DNA of 64,000 nucleotides from Gymnopilus junonius (taxonomy: Eukaryota > Basidiomycota > Agaricomycetes > Agaricales > Galerinaceae), in contig JADNYJ010000012.1 in the NCBI GenBank assembly GCA_015501075.1, positions 186,001 to 250,000 on the forward strand, in the 5' to 3' direction. The position numbers were made by a program, and so were the translations under genes. The notes beneath the pieces were generated by a model. It did not search any database and was not told the DNA's origin. It worked only from the letters and a program-made list of their open reading frames with translations. Positions 23,602 through 34,687 of the stretch are shown in pieces. Position 1 is the stretch's first letter. The number at the start of each line of letters is the position of its first letter.

Positions 23602-24675
23602 ATGAAACACCCAAGCGACGTGATGCCCAAATTCCCCATAGGTGATAGCAACAAGAAAGAGGTTCTCAATGTTGTCGCCCATGAAACCCCGGATTTATAC
23701 AAGGTGGGCATTTCCCTCACCGAACCAACCTTCAACATAGAGTTCCAGGTCCCCACTTCGTCGCTTGGAACACTCGACGTTTTGCCTCTCGAATTGTTTG
23801 ACTTGGTGCTCAGATGTTCTGACATGCGCACACTCTCCACCCTACGGTACATCAACAGACGAACACGACTAGTCGTAGACGCGTCATTGCCTTACAAACA
23901 TATCATCTCTAGCGCACCCCATATCAGGGCCACCTTCGAAAGAACAGGCGTCGCATCTCACTTCTCTGTGCAGCAAGTTTTTTCGGTTCTCACTCGCCCT
24001 GCTTGTAGTATTTGCGGCAAGTTCGGCATGTACCTCTGGATCCCAGAATGCATTCGGTGCTGCTTCACTTGCCTAAGAGAAGCACAGGAAACTATGCCTA
24101 TGACCGAACGAGACGCACAGGTCGCGTTCGGTCTCCACAAGAATCAGAAGTCCAAAATTCCTGTCATGGTCACCTTGCCAGGATCGTATACTCTTTTCCA
24201 GAAATTACGTCGAAGGCAGGTGCGACTGGTAAGCCGTAAGCTTGCCAAGCAACTTGGTGTTGTCGTACATGGCGGGGAGGACGGACTTGCCACATACCTT
24301 AGCTCTTCGAATTCCAAGGCCAAGGCTGCCTATGATCAGAGATGTGCAGCAGATAATCGGCCCATCGCATACGATTCTTTCGGGAGGATCAATAATACCG
24401 TCGATAACATGCACCGATACATATCAGCAGTCCACTTCCCATATTTCGATCGCGCCTCACACACTACTCACCTTGGCCTTGCTTGTCATGGATGTCAAGT
24501 CGCACTTGAAAGGGGCCTTGAAGATGATCTGCCATCGCTAGATGACGATGCATTGATACGTCTCCGCGACCAGACTTACACGGAACAAGGTATACTGGAT
24601 CATCTCGATGAGTGCGAGGACGCACAAGGCTTGTGGCTCGCCTTTAACAAGAAAAGAAAATTTACAAGGAAATGA
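23602..24675 (+). CDS. F-box protein with Cys-cluster (copy 2, intact)
   Basis: A single uninterrupted frame of 357 codons from a clear ATG, unusual here because nearly all neighbours have introns. Residues ~57-100 form an F-box-like helix set (LDVLPLELFDLVLRCSDM, then INRRTRLVVD). A Cys cluster follows at ~137-161: CSICGKF and CIRCCFTCL. C-x2-C pairs of this kind could bind zinc. The C-terminal part has another CHGC pair and a basic KKRKFTRK end. Fungal F-box proteins link Skp1-Cul1 ubiquitin ligases to substrates, but the substrate here is unknown. The layout (F-box gene converging on a kinase-like gene) repeats the arrangement at 19.3-20.4 kb. The intron-free structure and gene-poor surroundings would fit a gene family that moves or duplicates often. 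Confidence 0.75.
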   Translation: MKHPSDVMPKFPIGDSNKKEVLNVVAHETPDLYKVGISLTEPTFNIEFQVPTSSLGTLDVLPLELFDLVLRCSDMRTLSTLRYINRRTRLVVDASLPYKHIISSAPHIRATFERTGVASHFSVQQVFSVLTRPACSICGKFGMYLWIPECIRCCFTCLREAQETMPMTERDAQVAFGLHKNQKSKIPVMVTLPGSYTLFQKLRRRQVRLVSRKLAKQLGVVVHGGEDGLATYLSSSNSKAKAAYDQRCAADNRPIAYDSFGRINNTVDNMHRYISAVHFPYFDRASHTTHLGLACHGCQVALERGLEDDLPSLDDDALIRLRDQTYTEQGILDHLDECEDAQGLWLAFNKKRKFTRK

Positions 24676-25161
24676 CAAGGACTTGCGGAACCCTTCTCCC
24701 GTATGAAAGATATCTCATGCAACTCTAGCTAGATGGGCATAATCAAATACCTACATACGCAATGGGTCTTCTTCTCGAGCGGCTGCTGAACGTTCTTGAT
24801 GTCTGCTCCTCACTTCCTTCACACTTTTACTTGTCAGCAATTTGCTGATGGCTTACACCTTTCGTGACCCTCTTTCAATGTCAAGGATGCTTCACTTCAG
24901 CTCGCAAAATCGATCCGGCGATTGGGATCCTACCGACGTGAAAACTACGTCATTTCTCTTTCCTTCTTCCTACCTCAGTCCATATCACCTTTAGGCATGT
25001 CCGGCAATACTTTCGACGAAAGATTTATAGTGCTTAGTCTTTCACTGTTCAGTGCAGTAGTTGGTCTTTAACCAAGGCTTGTGTATTGTCTGTAAGCACT
25101 GTGTCATAATAAGACTGCAGAACAAACCAAACTATTTCACGGATCATACAACTGTTTTTGT
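24676..25161. other. Intergenic between convergent copy-2 genes
   Basis: Space between the F-box stop and the end of the kinase fragment. In copy 1 this space is reduced to about 10 bases. No ORF or signal recognised. Confidence 0.45.
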
Positions 25162-25446
25162 TCACGGCGTACCGACGATTACTGACTCACCTCTTCTTTC
25201 AGTCTCTTCTACGAGCTGTTGTGCGATTGCTTGATACTCCTTTTCCATCTCTGTCTGGTCTGCATCGAGCGTCTCGCATTCGAAATCGATCAGGCAGACA
25301 ACGTCAGCAGAGACAAGGAATTTGTGCCCATTTAAGTCTCCGTGTAAGATACCCAATGCATGAAGTCTGTTAACGAGTTTCTGACAGGCCTTCAGATCAT
25401 TGAAAGGTGTGTACAACTCGAATTCACCTAGGCGTGTCGACGTCAC
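25162..25446 (-). pseudogene. Truncated kinase-like gene (copy 2)
   Basis: About 94 codons align with the last third of the intact kinase-like gene at 19531-20427: DLKACQKLVNRLHALGILHGDLN against DLEACQAIVKRLHSLGVVHGDLN, then CLIDFE and the EMEKEYQAIAQQLVEETER tail. The catalytic loop has changed from HGDLNRHNF to HGDLNGHKF, so the metal-binding Asn is Lys. The N-lobe is missing. A minus-strand splice-acceptor-like ttttcag precedes KYEAPYD near 25475, so one more exon may survive. It is unlikely to be catalytically active. Confidence 0.65.
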
Positions 25447-25739
25447 TTTAATGTCGTAAGGTGCCTCATACTTCTGAAAATTATAGCGTAGTTAATATCT
25501 AGCACAATGTGGGTGAGTATAAGTTATAGCATAAATTGAGACACAGGGCAAAATCTTTCTTCTCTATCAATTGCGACTGACAAGGTGTATTCAGGTTTAC
25601 TAAGTAACTGTGCCTCAGAGGCAGTCATTTTCGTAGACAAAGAGATTTGGTAGATAAATACATGTCCATTTGGACACTAAGGCTACAATGATCATGGTCA
25701 TTGACACGCGATCATTCGATCAGGCGTTGACGTCATTGG

Positions 25740-25773
25740 ACGCGTCGCGTTCATGTAGGTATACACGACGCGT
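25740..25773 (+). promoter_or_regulatory. Two MCB-type boxes (ACGCGT) upstream of Dna2 gene
   Basis: ACGCGT occurs at 25740-25745 and again at 25768-25773, where it reads ACGCGTCAA, 75-108 bases before the Dna2 ATG at 25848. In fungi, ACGCGT is the MluI cell-cycle box bound by MBF (Mbp1/Swi6-type factors), which drives replication genes at G1/S. Two copies in front of a replication nuclease fit this well. Binding is inferred. Confidence 0.5.
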
Positions 25774-25847
25774 CAACAGACACAAACAACGATGCATGAG
25801 TAAACAGGCTCTGTGCTTCCATTCCGTCACTAAACTCACTCACAGCC

Positions 25848-28800
25848 ATGGCACCAACTGAAGCAGACGAGGCCGCTTTCATGAACGATCTCATGCAAGG
25901 CCTTGAAGACGATTTTTGGACCGCCGCCCCGACTCCCGATCCCTCTCCCGTCAAGAAACTGCCCCTCAGACCTATACAGCCACCATCTTCTCCCCGTACC
26001 CCTACTCGCCACCCAAAGCAGCATGCGTCTGAGACATCATCTTTGAATCCCTCTATTACATCTGTGTCCTTTTCCGCAACCGGACATGATATCTCTTCTT
26101 TCCTCCAAGGATCTGAGAATTGGGACTTAGATACCGATTTTTTCAGCAGTCCTGTGAAACCCCAAAAGTTTGTCGAGGTCAAGGTATGTTCGGGATTGAT
26201 TTACGTGGCATTTGTTAACTAAAAAATTATTAGAAACCTTCTCCAAGCCCGCCATATATCCCGGATCCTTGCACCCGCTGCATTGTCGAATCTGTCACAG
26301 AAGAATACGTTGATAGTCGTTGGAGAAAGGTATCTATTTCTTGTCTCTTTTTGTTTCCTTGCCCTTGTACAATTTAAATGACCATGGGTGTTAAACGGTA
26401 TTTGAATGCCCGTCATTCGAATTTGGTCATGTGACTGCGTAATACCGTCGATTTCTGATGTTAACTATTTTGTTTTCAGACTGTGATAGCCAAGGTAGAC
26501 CCTGGCGTAGAACGGGTTGAAGTCTTCCTCTGTGATGACTGGTATCAGACCGATATTCGCATTGGTAATGAATATAGAATTCTATTGAATTGACTCGACT
26601 AATTCCTGGCCGACGTAGATGACACAATCAATACCATTGGCACTTTCTCTCCCTCCAAGTCGCCTAGTACATCTAGCCAAACCCCAAAGCGAAGTATTTA
26701 CATAACCTCCCAATCCAACTTTCTCATCCTACACCCCGACCTCCTCCTTACAGCCACTGCGCTCTCCAACGCCCCGCAATGCCGTAGGAAACCCCTTCTC
26801 TCCTCACTCGTTCGCTCAACAAGCGACACTACGCCCTCTCTTGTATGGGGCAGCATGCTGCACGAGGTTATGCAAAGGTGTTTGCTTGAACAACAATGGG
26901 ATAAAGCGTTCATTGATAAGTGCATTGATGAAACTGTCCTTGCTGGCCTTGGCGAGCTTGTTAAGCTGGGCTTGTCGGAGGATATTGCAAAGCGAGAGGT
27001 GAAGGATAGGGCTATGGGCTTGAAAGGATTTGCAGACAAGTATCTCGCTGAAGAGCCAAAGGTTTGCAATCATTTTTCAATCATTTTCTAGCTATTCAAT
27101 TTTTTTTAAAACATAGGAAAATGGAGAATTAACGAATACGCGTTCTGGCGCATATGATGCTCCTTCTTTACTCGCTATCAGCAGAATTTTAGATGTCGAA
27201 GAAGAAATTGTCTCACCCACATATGGTATCAAAGGAAAACTAGATGCAACGGTCCAAGGCATCATTTCAGACCCCATTCTCTCCTCAAAATCAAATCCCT
27301 ACTCCAAACCCTCTGCCTCCGCTCTAGAGCGTAAACTTACGCACACTCCCTTCCCCCTCGAACTGAAAACCGGCCGCCCAGGCGCCGGCATGGAGCACCG
27401 TGCCCAAACTATGCTCTACACCGTCCTCCTGAGTGAGCGTTACGGCGCGGATGTCCAGGATGGACTATTGTTCTACACGCAGAGTGCCAATGGGGAGCTG
27501 ATTAGGGTTCCTCGAGGGAGGAATGAGATTCGGGGCCTCTTGGGGGTAAGAAATGATCTCGTGGCGAGTATGTGGAAAAGAATTCGGCGGGGCAAGATGA
27601 TCAAGAAAGACCAAAGCATGGACATAGATGTAGATATGGAAGATGTCGTGTCTTCCAGCTCTGGTCCTACTTTGTCGCATAAAGCCCAGAGCAACCGGGA
27701 GGAACCAGGCGAGGAACCAAAGGAAGAAGAACACTTCCTCCCGCCTCCCATCGACGACCAACGCGCCTGTCAAAGATGCTACGCCATCGACACCTGCTTC
27801 CTCTTCCGCAAAATCCACCCAAACCACAATGCACCTCTCATCGTCGGCTCTGCCCCCCAATCCCTCAAAGCACAAAAACTGAGCAGGAAATTCGACCCGC
27901 CCGTACCCGACTTTCTCGCAGACGCGTTTGCAGCGAAGACGGCGCACTTGACGCCTGCGAGGGTCGAGTTCTTCGCAAAGTGGGAGAGGCTGTTGGCGTT
28001 GGAGGAGAGGGATTTGGTGAGGTTTAAGAGGGAGCTGTGGACGATTGGGGCGGAGGAGAGGCAGAAGAGGGGGAGGTGTTTTGCGGGGATGGTGTTGGTT
28101 CCCAGTGGGAAGGGTGATAAATTGGAACATGGGATGTCACAGGGTGCTGAGATGGATAAGGATGGGGAAAAGGATTTGAAGATAGAGTGGGGCAAGGAAG
28201 GCAAGATTCATCGTTCACGTATACGTTTATGCGTTCGCAAAATGGACGACGACGCACGCTAGTCTTCCTCGTCTTCCTCATCATTAACGGCGTTTGCTTC
28301 TCAAACTCAACGGCACCGGCAGCGCTTCAGCTGATTCTCCTAAGAAGTACCAATCCAGACTCAATCTCGCACGCAAGCCCAGAACCCAATAACCTGCTCA
28401 ATGGTTACATGAGCGTCGGGGACCCTATCACTGTCTCTGTTGAACCGAAACTGCTAGCTCTCGCCAGAGGATATATTCTGGAGCTGACACCACAAAGTGG
28501 TATTGGGTGTTGATCACGTTTTGGATTTGGACGCTCTCAGAGAGAGAATGGGGAAGGAGAGCCAACTGGAAGGGCGGTGATTCGCAGGTTACAGCTGTGG
28601 ATATGTCTATGAGTGTGGATATGGACACGGACACACAAGGAGAAGAAGTGATCTTCCGTATTGATAAAGATGAATTGTTTGGTGGGATGGCCAGGGTGAG
28701 GAATAACCTTGCCCAGATGTTTTATGCAGATGGGGACAGGAAGAGGCTCGAGCTTGTCGTGGACTTGCGAAAGCCTATCTTTTCCGCTCCTACCCCTCCT

Positions 28801-31347
28801 TTTCTTCCTTCCTCTTCCTCGGCCTCCTCAACTGGCCCACCCCAACCCCCATCGCACCTATCTCACTTAAACCCTTCTCAACTCTCCGCGATGCAGAAAG
28901 TGCTTGAAGCGGAGGACTACGCGCTCGTGCTGGGCATGCCGGGCACAGGCAAGACGACGGTCATCGCGGAGCTGATCAGGGAGTTGGTGAGGAGAGGCAA
29001 GAGCGTGTTATTGAGCTCGTATACGCATTCGGCGGTGGATACTATTTTGATGAAGCTTGAGAGTGGGAGGTCGGGTGTGGCGGTGGAGGGTGTGGGTGTG
29101 GGTGTAGCTGGAGGAAAAAATGGGGCAAAGGACGGGTTGGGTGGTTCGTTTGGGATTTTGAGGTTGGGAAATGTGGATAAGGTTTGTGCTTCGTTTTTGT
29201 GATGGACAATAGTGCTGATTTGTTTTTTTATTCCTCGATTTAGGTACATCCTGCAGTGAGGAAGTACACACTTGCCGAACGACGCAAGCCGACGACGGTC
29301 GAGCAATACGAGAAGCAGCTTCTGGATGCTCCTGTCGTTGCTACCACTTGCTTGTCCACTGACCAGTGAGTTTTTCCTTCTTTGATGATGGTAGCAATAT
29401 ATGCATATGAACCTAAATTTTCGTCCGTCTTTAAAGTGCACTGTTCTCGAGGAGGAAATTGATTATTGTATTGTCGATGAAGCTTCACAGATCACGCTTC
29501 CAACCTGTCTTGGTCCGCTCAGGTTCGCAGATACATTTATTCTAGTTGGAGATCACTTCCAACTACCCCCACTCGTAAGCCCTTCTCTCCTCTCATCATT
29601 ACCTCCCTTCTAAACAATTTAATCACCGTCACAGGTCAAGAACCCGGAAGCGCGTAAAGGCGGCTTGGATGTCTCACTCTTCCGTCGTTTATCAGAAGCG
29701 CATCCCGAGGCGGTGGTGGATTTGAGGTTCCAGTATAGGATGAACGAGGATATCATGTACCTCTCTAATCGGCTGATTTACGATGATCGATTGAGATGTG
29801 GGAATGAGGAAGTGAGGAATAGGGCGTTGGTGTTAAGTGATAAGTCGTTTTTGGGGAGGTTGCATAATGGGAAGGAGGTTGTGAGCCTTGTTGGTTAGGT
29901 CAGTTAGCGGATGAGCGGTCAGTTATTTTTCTTTCTTTGAAAACTTTCGACTGAGAACTAATTTTTATTTTGTTTTCGCTTTCGTTTTCCAGTTGTAAAG
30001 CAGTCTTTGTTGACACAGATGCCTTGTCAGCTACTGAATCTCGTGTCGGGGATCTAGTGCAAAACACAACAGAGGCTGAACTGTCCGACAATTCACGGAA
30101 ACGCTCTTGCATTGTGGAGTATCAGAATCCCAAATTGGGATTATCTCGTTGTATAGGCAGCAAATCAAGCTCTTGCAGCATTTGTTGCAGGAGCGCAAGG
30201 GCGTGGAAATCCTCACGGCGGACAAGAGCCAAGGGAGGGATAAGGATTGTGTAATTGTCTCGCTTGTGAGGTCGAATGATGGTGGGCATGTATGTTGCAT
30301 TTCTCTACTCCTGTTAACGATAAACATTTAACATTTTCTTCTCTGTCCTTTTTGTAGATTGGTGAACTAGTCAAGGACTGGCGGAGGATGAACGTTTCCT
30401 TTACCCGCGCACGAAGCAAGCTCGTCATCTTTGGCTCAAGGAAGACACTGCAGCGCGAACCGCTGTTGGCGCAGTTTTTTGACCTTATGCAGGCCCGGGG
30501 ATGGATTCTACAGCTCCAACCTGGTGCGCATACGGCTCATGAACGGGTGTTTGGCGTTGCCGTTTCTCCTGCGACGCCTACGAGGAAGAGGAGCGTTAGT
30601 CTCATTGGCTATGCTGAAGAGCAGGATGATGTGGAAATTGTGGAAGCGGCGGCCAGCTTGCACCGGCCTCATCAGCCTCAGTCGGTGATGCCCAAGGAAG
30701 AAAAAACGGAGGACGTGGAGATCGTAGAGGACTGCAAGGTTTCCGACCTGGACGTGGACGAAGATGTGGAGATTGTCGATGAGAAGCCAGGGCCCCTCGA
30801 AGTTTCGCTACCTACGACAGCCGCAAGCAGTTGCTGCCACACCCCCTCTTCTCAGAACGAGGACGATGACATTGTGGAGATCGTTAAAGAGTCGTTGACC
30901 TTGGTCGAGCCTCATTTAAAACTTGCTTGTAAGGCTTCTTATCCTGCAGCTGTCCCGACACACAAGGTGCATAACGACTACGATGATGACATTGAGATCG
31001 TCGAGGTGAAGAAGCCATTGCGAAAGGCCACCGTACCTACACCTGCAGCTGCGGCTGTTAAGCCTAAGCCTGCTCTAGCTCCAGCGCCTCGCAAACCTGC
31101 TGGGAAAGAGAATACTCTCATGGGGTGGCTGAACATGAAAGAGAAGCCCAAAGATAATTCGAAATCAATTTCACAAGATAAGAAGAAACCTAAAGAAAAG
31201 ATGACAGGGAAGGACAAAGACAAGGAGGACAAAGTACGTCCGAGGAAGAAGGCAAAGGTAGAAATGGGGAAGAACGTTGCTGGCGCTAATGCTGGTGTGT
31301 TGAAAGGCAGACCTATCCTGCGGGATTTAGTGGGCAACGAGGTTTGA
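25848..31347 (+). CDS. DNA2: DNA replication ATP-dependent nuclease/helicase Dna2
   Basis: Exons: 25848-26183, 26234-26329, 26480-26564, 26619-27061, 27117-29181, 29244-29365, 29437-29574, 29635-29917, 29993-30289 and 30358-31347 (~1,600 residues). The RecB-type nuclease shows [12 protein letters not shown] (His), KGKLDA (Asp), PLELKTG (Glu-x-Lys) and HRAQTMLY. The Fe-S cysteines are one Cys near 26780 and [10 protein letters not shown] near 27770. The SF1 helicase has [43 protein letters not shown] and [11 protein letters not shown]. Dna2 trims flaps in Okazaki-fragment processing and resects double-strand breaks. The frame must be repaired with single-base changes near 28205, 28490, 28580, 29455, 29875 and 30080, each inside conserved sequence. 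Unless these are assembly errors the gene is dead. After the helicase comes a ~270-residue tail with five acidic EIV motifs and a Lys-rich end. Confidence 0.88.
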
Positions 31348-31742
31348 CAATGAGGCTGATGGCTAATACAGCTTTTTCTTTCCTTTTTTTTTTCCTTCTA
31401 CTGGTCTTTTGGTTCTTGAGTAATTTATTATCAATAATTCGTCTTACACCTATCTTTCGCAATTTGTACTATAGATCCATACCTACATTGCACATTACAA
31501 GGAATTTTTAGTGACACCCATCACGTAATTCAAGTTGAAATTGATGCGCTTCTCCTCTTCATTGCGCTCTTTGTGGACACTCACTTGGGGGGCCCACTAT
31601 CGATTTCCAGCTCCTAGTGTGCGATAGTGACAGTTTGGTTGCTTCCTGTAGATGCCAGATACTCGCCACTGCCTCTGGCAGCTAATTACCGCCACAAATC
31701 TAATTCCGTCGGGTGACCTTTGCTGGCTCTGTTTCGGCAACT
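31348..31742. other. Intergenic
   Basis: Dna2 3' UTR, T-rich near 31380, then the presumed promoter of the TPR-CHAT gene. No TATA or other site was convincing. Confidence 0.45.
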
Positions 31743-34508
31743 ATGGGAGAAGAACCTAAGTCGTCAGGGATTCAACCAATTCAGTTAGATGATAAGATGG
31801 CCCTCTGCTTGGACCTGGAAAAGGACAAAGATCTGGAGTATACAGGTGCGTAGAATCAACCTCTGTCTGTCAGCCTTGCCCTTTCTGACCCGGGATATGT
31901 CGCAGAGCTTACAACAGAGATAATATCTGCGCAGAACTTTCTTGAGGCGATACCCGACGGGCATCCAGACCTTCCCTTACACCTGAATAATATCGGAAAA
32001 CTGTACCAATCCCGTTACAGACTTACAGGAAAGCTGGACGATATCTCCGAAGCAATATCATTTGGGCGAAAAGCAGTGTCACTGACTCCAGATGGGCATG
32101 CTTCTTTGCCCATGTATCTAACTGACCTTGGAATTTGGTACGAATCCTACTTCAAGAGCACGAACCGTATAGTGGACCTTTCGGAGTCGATAGCTTACCG
32201 GCAGAAAGCCATTCACCTCACTCCAGAAGGAGATGCAACGCTGCCCGCCCAGCTCGTTGCTCTTGGGGATTCGTTTCTCCAGCGCTTCGAATGGACGGAA
32301 AATAAGACGGACGTCGCTGAAGCAATTACATGTCAGAAGAGAGCCATTTCTCTGATTCCAGAGTGTGACTGTAATATGCCTGCGTGGTCGCATAACCTTG
32401 GAACAACATATATAACCCATTTCGAATGCACAGGGGATGTGGCCAACCTTACCGAAGCAATAGCCTCAATTCAAAGTTCGATCCAACACACTTCAGATGC
32501 AGATCCCAAGCTATCCAAGCAATTAGATCACCTGGCAAGGTCGTATCAATTACGCTTCCAGAAAGTAGGAAACCTTGTCGATCTTCATGAAGCGATATCG
32601 TTGCGGGAGAAGGCTTTTCAACTGTTGCCAGAAGGTCATATTGACACTCCGATAATGCTATATAACCTTGGATACCTATATGAAGCCCTCTTCCAAAGCG
32701 CGAAGCACCGAAGCGAACTTGACAAAGCTGTATCCAACTATTCCAATGCCATCAACAGTACAACTGGAATCCCGTCGTTCAAGCTTGTTGCATCCAAGCG
32801 GCTGGCCAAAATTTCTGAAGAACTATATCCATCACAATCCATAAAGGCTTATTCTAGTGCCATTAAACTCGTTACCCAGCTTGCGAGCCTATATCAGACC
32901 ATAACAATGCGCAACATCAATCTTCGCGAAATCTCCAACACGTCAACACTGGCAGCCGCTTTTGCTTTCAAGCTCGGAAGAAGTGATTTGGCATTGGAAT
33001 GGCTTGAACAAGGGCGTGGTCTCGTATGGGGTCAATTAAACAGCCTTCGCACACCACTGGACGATCTTCGGGCAAAGGATCCCAACTTGGCCGATGACGT
33101 TGTAAGAGTGGCAAGCGCTCTTGAAACATCTGCTTATCGACCACGAGAAGATGTCGGTCCAGAGGAAGCTAACTTGGAAAAAATGAGACAACGATACGAG
33201 GACGAGGCCAGCACTCATATGCAACTGGCGCAAAAATGGGATGAATTACTGGAGAAAGTCCGTAAATTGCCAGACTTCGAAGACTTCCTTCAATCACAGT
33301 CTTGCTCTGCAATATTCGACCATCTCCCCAAATCAGGAGTCGTCGTCCTGATCAATGTCCATAAAGATCGTTGCGACGCTCTGGCCCTCACCCCAGGTGC
33401 CAGCCAACCAATTCACATTCCGCTCATAGAATTTTCGTATTCGAAAGCGCTCACCCTTCACAATCATTTACGCGCTAATTTACATTCCTCTGTAGGCAGA
33501 ATGCGGGATGTGGAACCACTCACTCGTGGGATGCGTATGGAACGAAATTTTGGCCTAAAGTACATTTTAAGCCAACTTTGGCATTGTGTCGTGAAGCCGA
33601 TCCTTGACGCATTGGGATTTACAGTAAGAGCATCATAGTCATTGAAAGATTTGAGGTTGACATCGGATAATGATTGTAGGAGCCTCCGTCTGAGAAAAAG
33701 CGCATCTGGTGGTGTACAACTGGACCTCTTTCATTCCTTCCTATTCATGCTGCCGGAATATATGGCGAACCAGAGACAGAAACTGGGAATGTACTTGCCG
33801 ATTTCGCGATTTCGTCGTATACACCTACAGTTCGAGCCCTTTTGGATAGGCTGAAGGCATACCGGGTACAAGAAAACAAGAAATCCGGACTTTGCATGAT
33901 CAGCCAGCCGAACACCCCAGGGCTTCCTCCCATACCGAAAGCAGCAGAGGAGGTGCAAATTATCGAGAGGCTGGTGAAAGACAGCGCTTCACGAGTTTGC
34001 TGTCTGAAAGGAGCAGCTGCCACGGTTGATCAGGCAGCAATCGAGATGCAAGCTTACAGTTTTATTCATTTCGCGTGCCATGCAAACCAGGATACTGATG
34101 AACCCCTCAAAAGTGCTTTTGCCCTTCACGACGGCCTACTTGAGCTGTCTTCAATCATCCAAAATCGATTGGATGGAGTGGATCTAGCCTTTTTGTCAGC
34201 GTGTCAAACAAGCACAGGTGACGAAACCCTTTCTGAAGAGGCCGTCCACTTAGCTGCAGGGATGATGGCAGCGGGTTATAGAGGGGTTGTGGCGACCATG
34301 TGGTCTATCAGAGACTCCTACGCCCCAGAATTTGCCAAGGATTTCTATGAAGATCTACTCGAGAGGTCGGGCGGCCTTAGCGGGAGAGAATGCTGCCTAC
34401 GCACTCCACCATGCTACCCAGAAACTTCAAGGAAAGCTCGCGGAAGACGGGATAGACCTCGAATCATCTCTCCTCGTTTGGGTTCCCTACGTTCATTTTG
34501 GATGTTGA
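31743..34508 (+). CDS. TPR-CHAT protein (caspase-like peptidase domain)
   Basis: Three exons: 31743-31845, 31906-33623 and 33680-34508. The ATG at 31743 gives MGEEPKSS. Residues ~50-350 hold about six TPR-like repeats of the type LPxxLxxLGxxYxxRF..DLxEAIxxxxKAIxLxPEGH. A helical region follows, then a C-terminal CHAT domain. The domain starts IWWCTTGPLSFLPIHAAG and contains SFIHFACHAN (catalytic His), AFLSACQTSTGD (catalytic Cys) and AAGMMAAGYRGVVATMWSI. His and Cys are both present, so it should be an active separase/caspase-clan peptidase. TPR-CHAT genes are expanded in Agaricomycetes and mostly uncharacterised. The end VWVPYVHF fits the family, but reaching it needs a one-base frame change in a GGCGG context near 34370. 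Without it the protein ends in unrelated sequence at 34636. Confidence 0.82.
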
Positions 34509-34687
34509 ACTCTCAACACTCGCTACAGCCTTGTCGCCACATTTTGGCTGGGTTGCCGTTCTGTCCATTTGTTCAGATGAATAAACAGGAAAATATACAT
34601 CTCCACCTACAGTTTGGTGACCGCCATCAACGATAAATTATTTTCAAAGTTTAATGCACAGGCATTGTATTAAACCTCGTTCTACGG

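Noticed and set aside
27465..28130. 221-codon minus-strand ORF
   Set aside because: It lies opposite the Dna2 nuclease domain, whose motifs are clear on the plus strand; no domain is seen in the minus frame.
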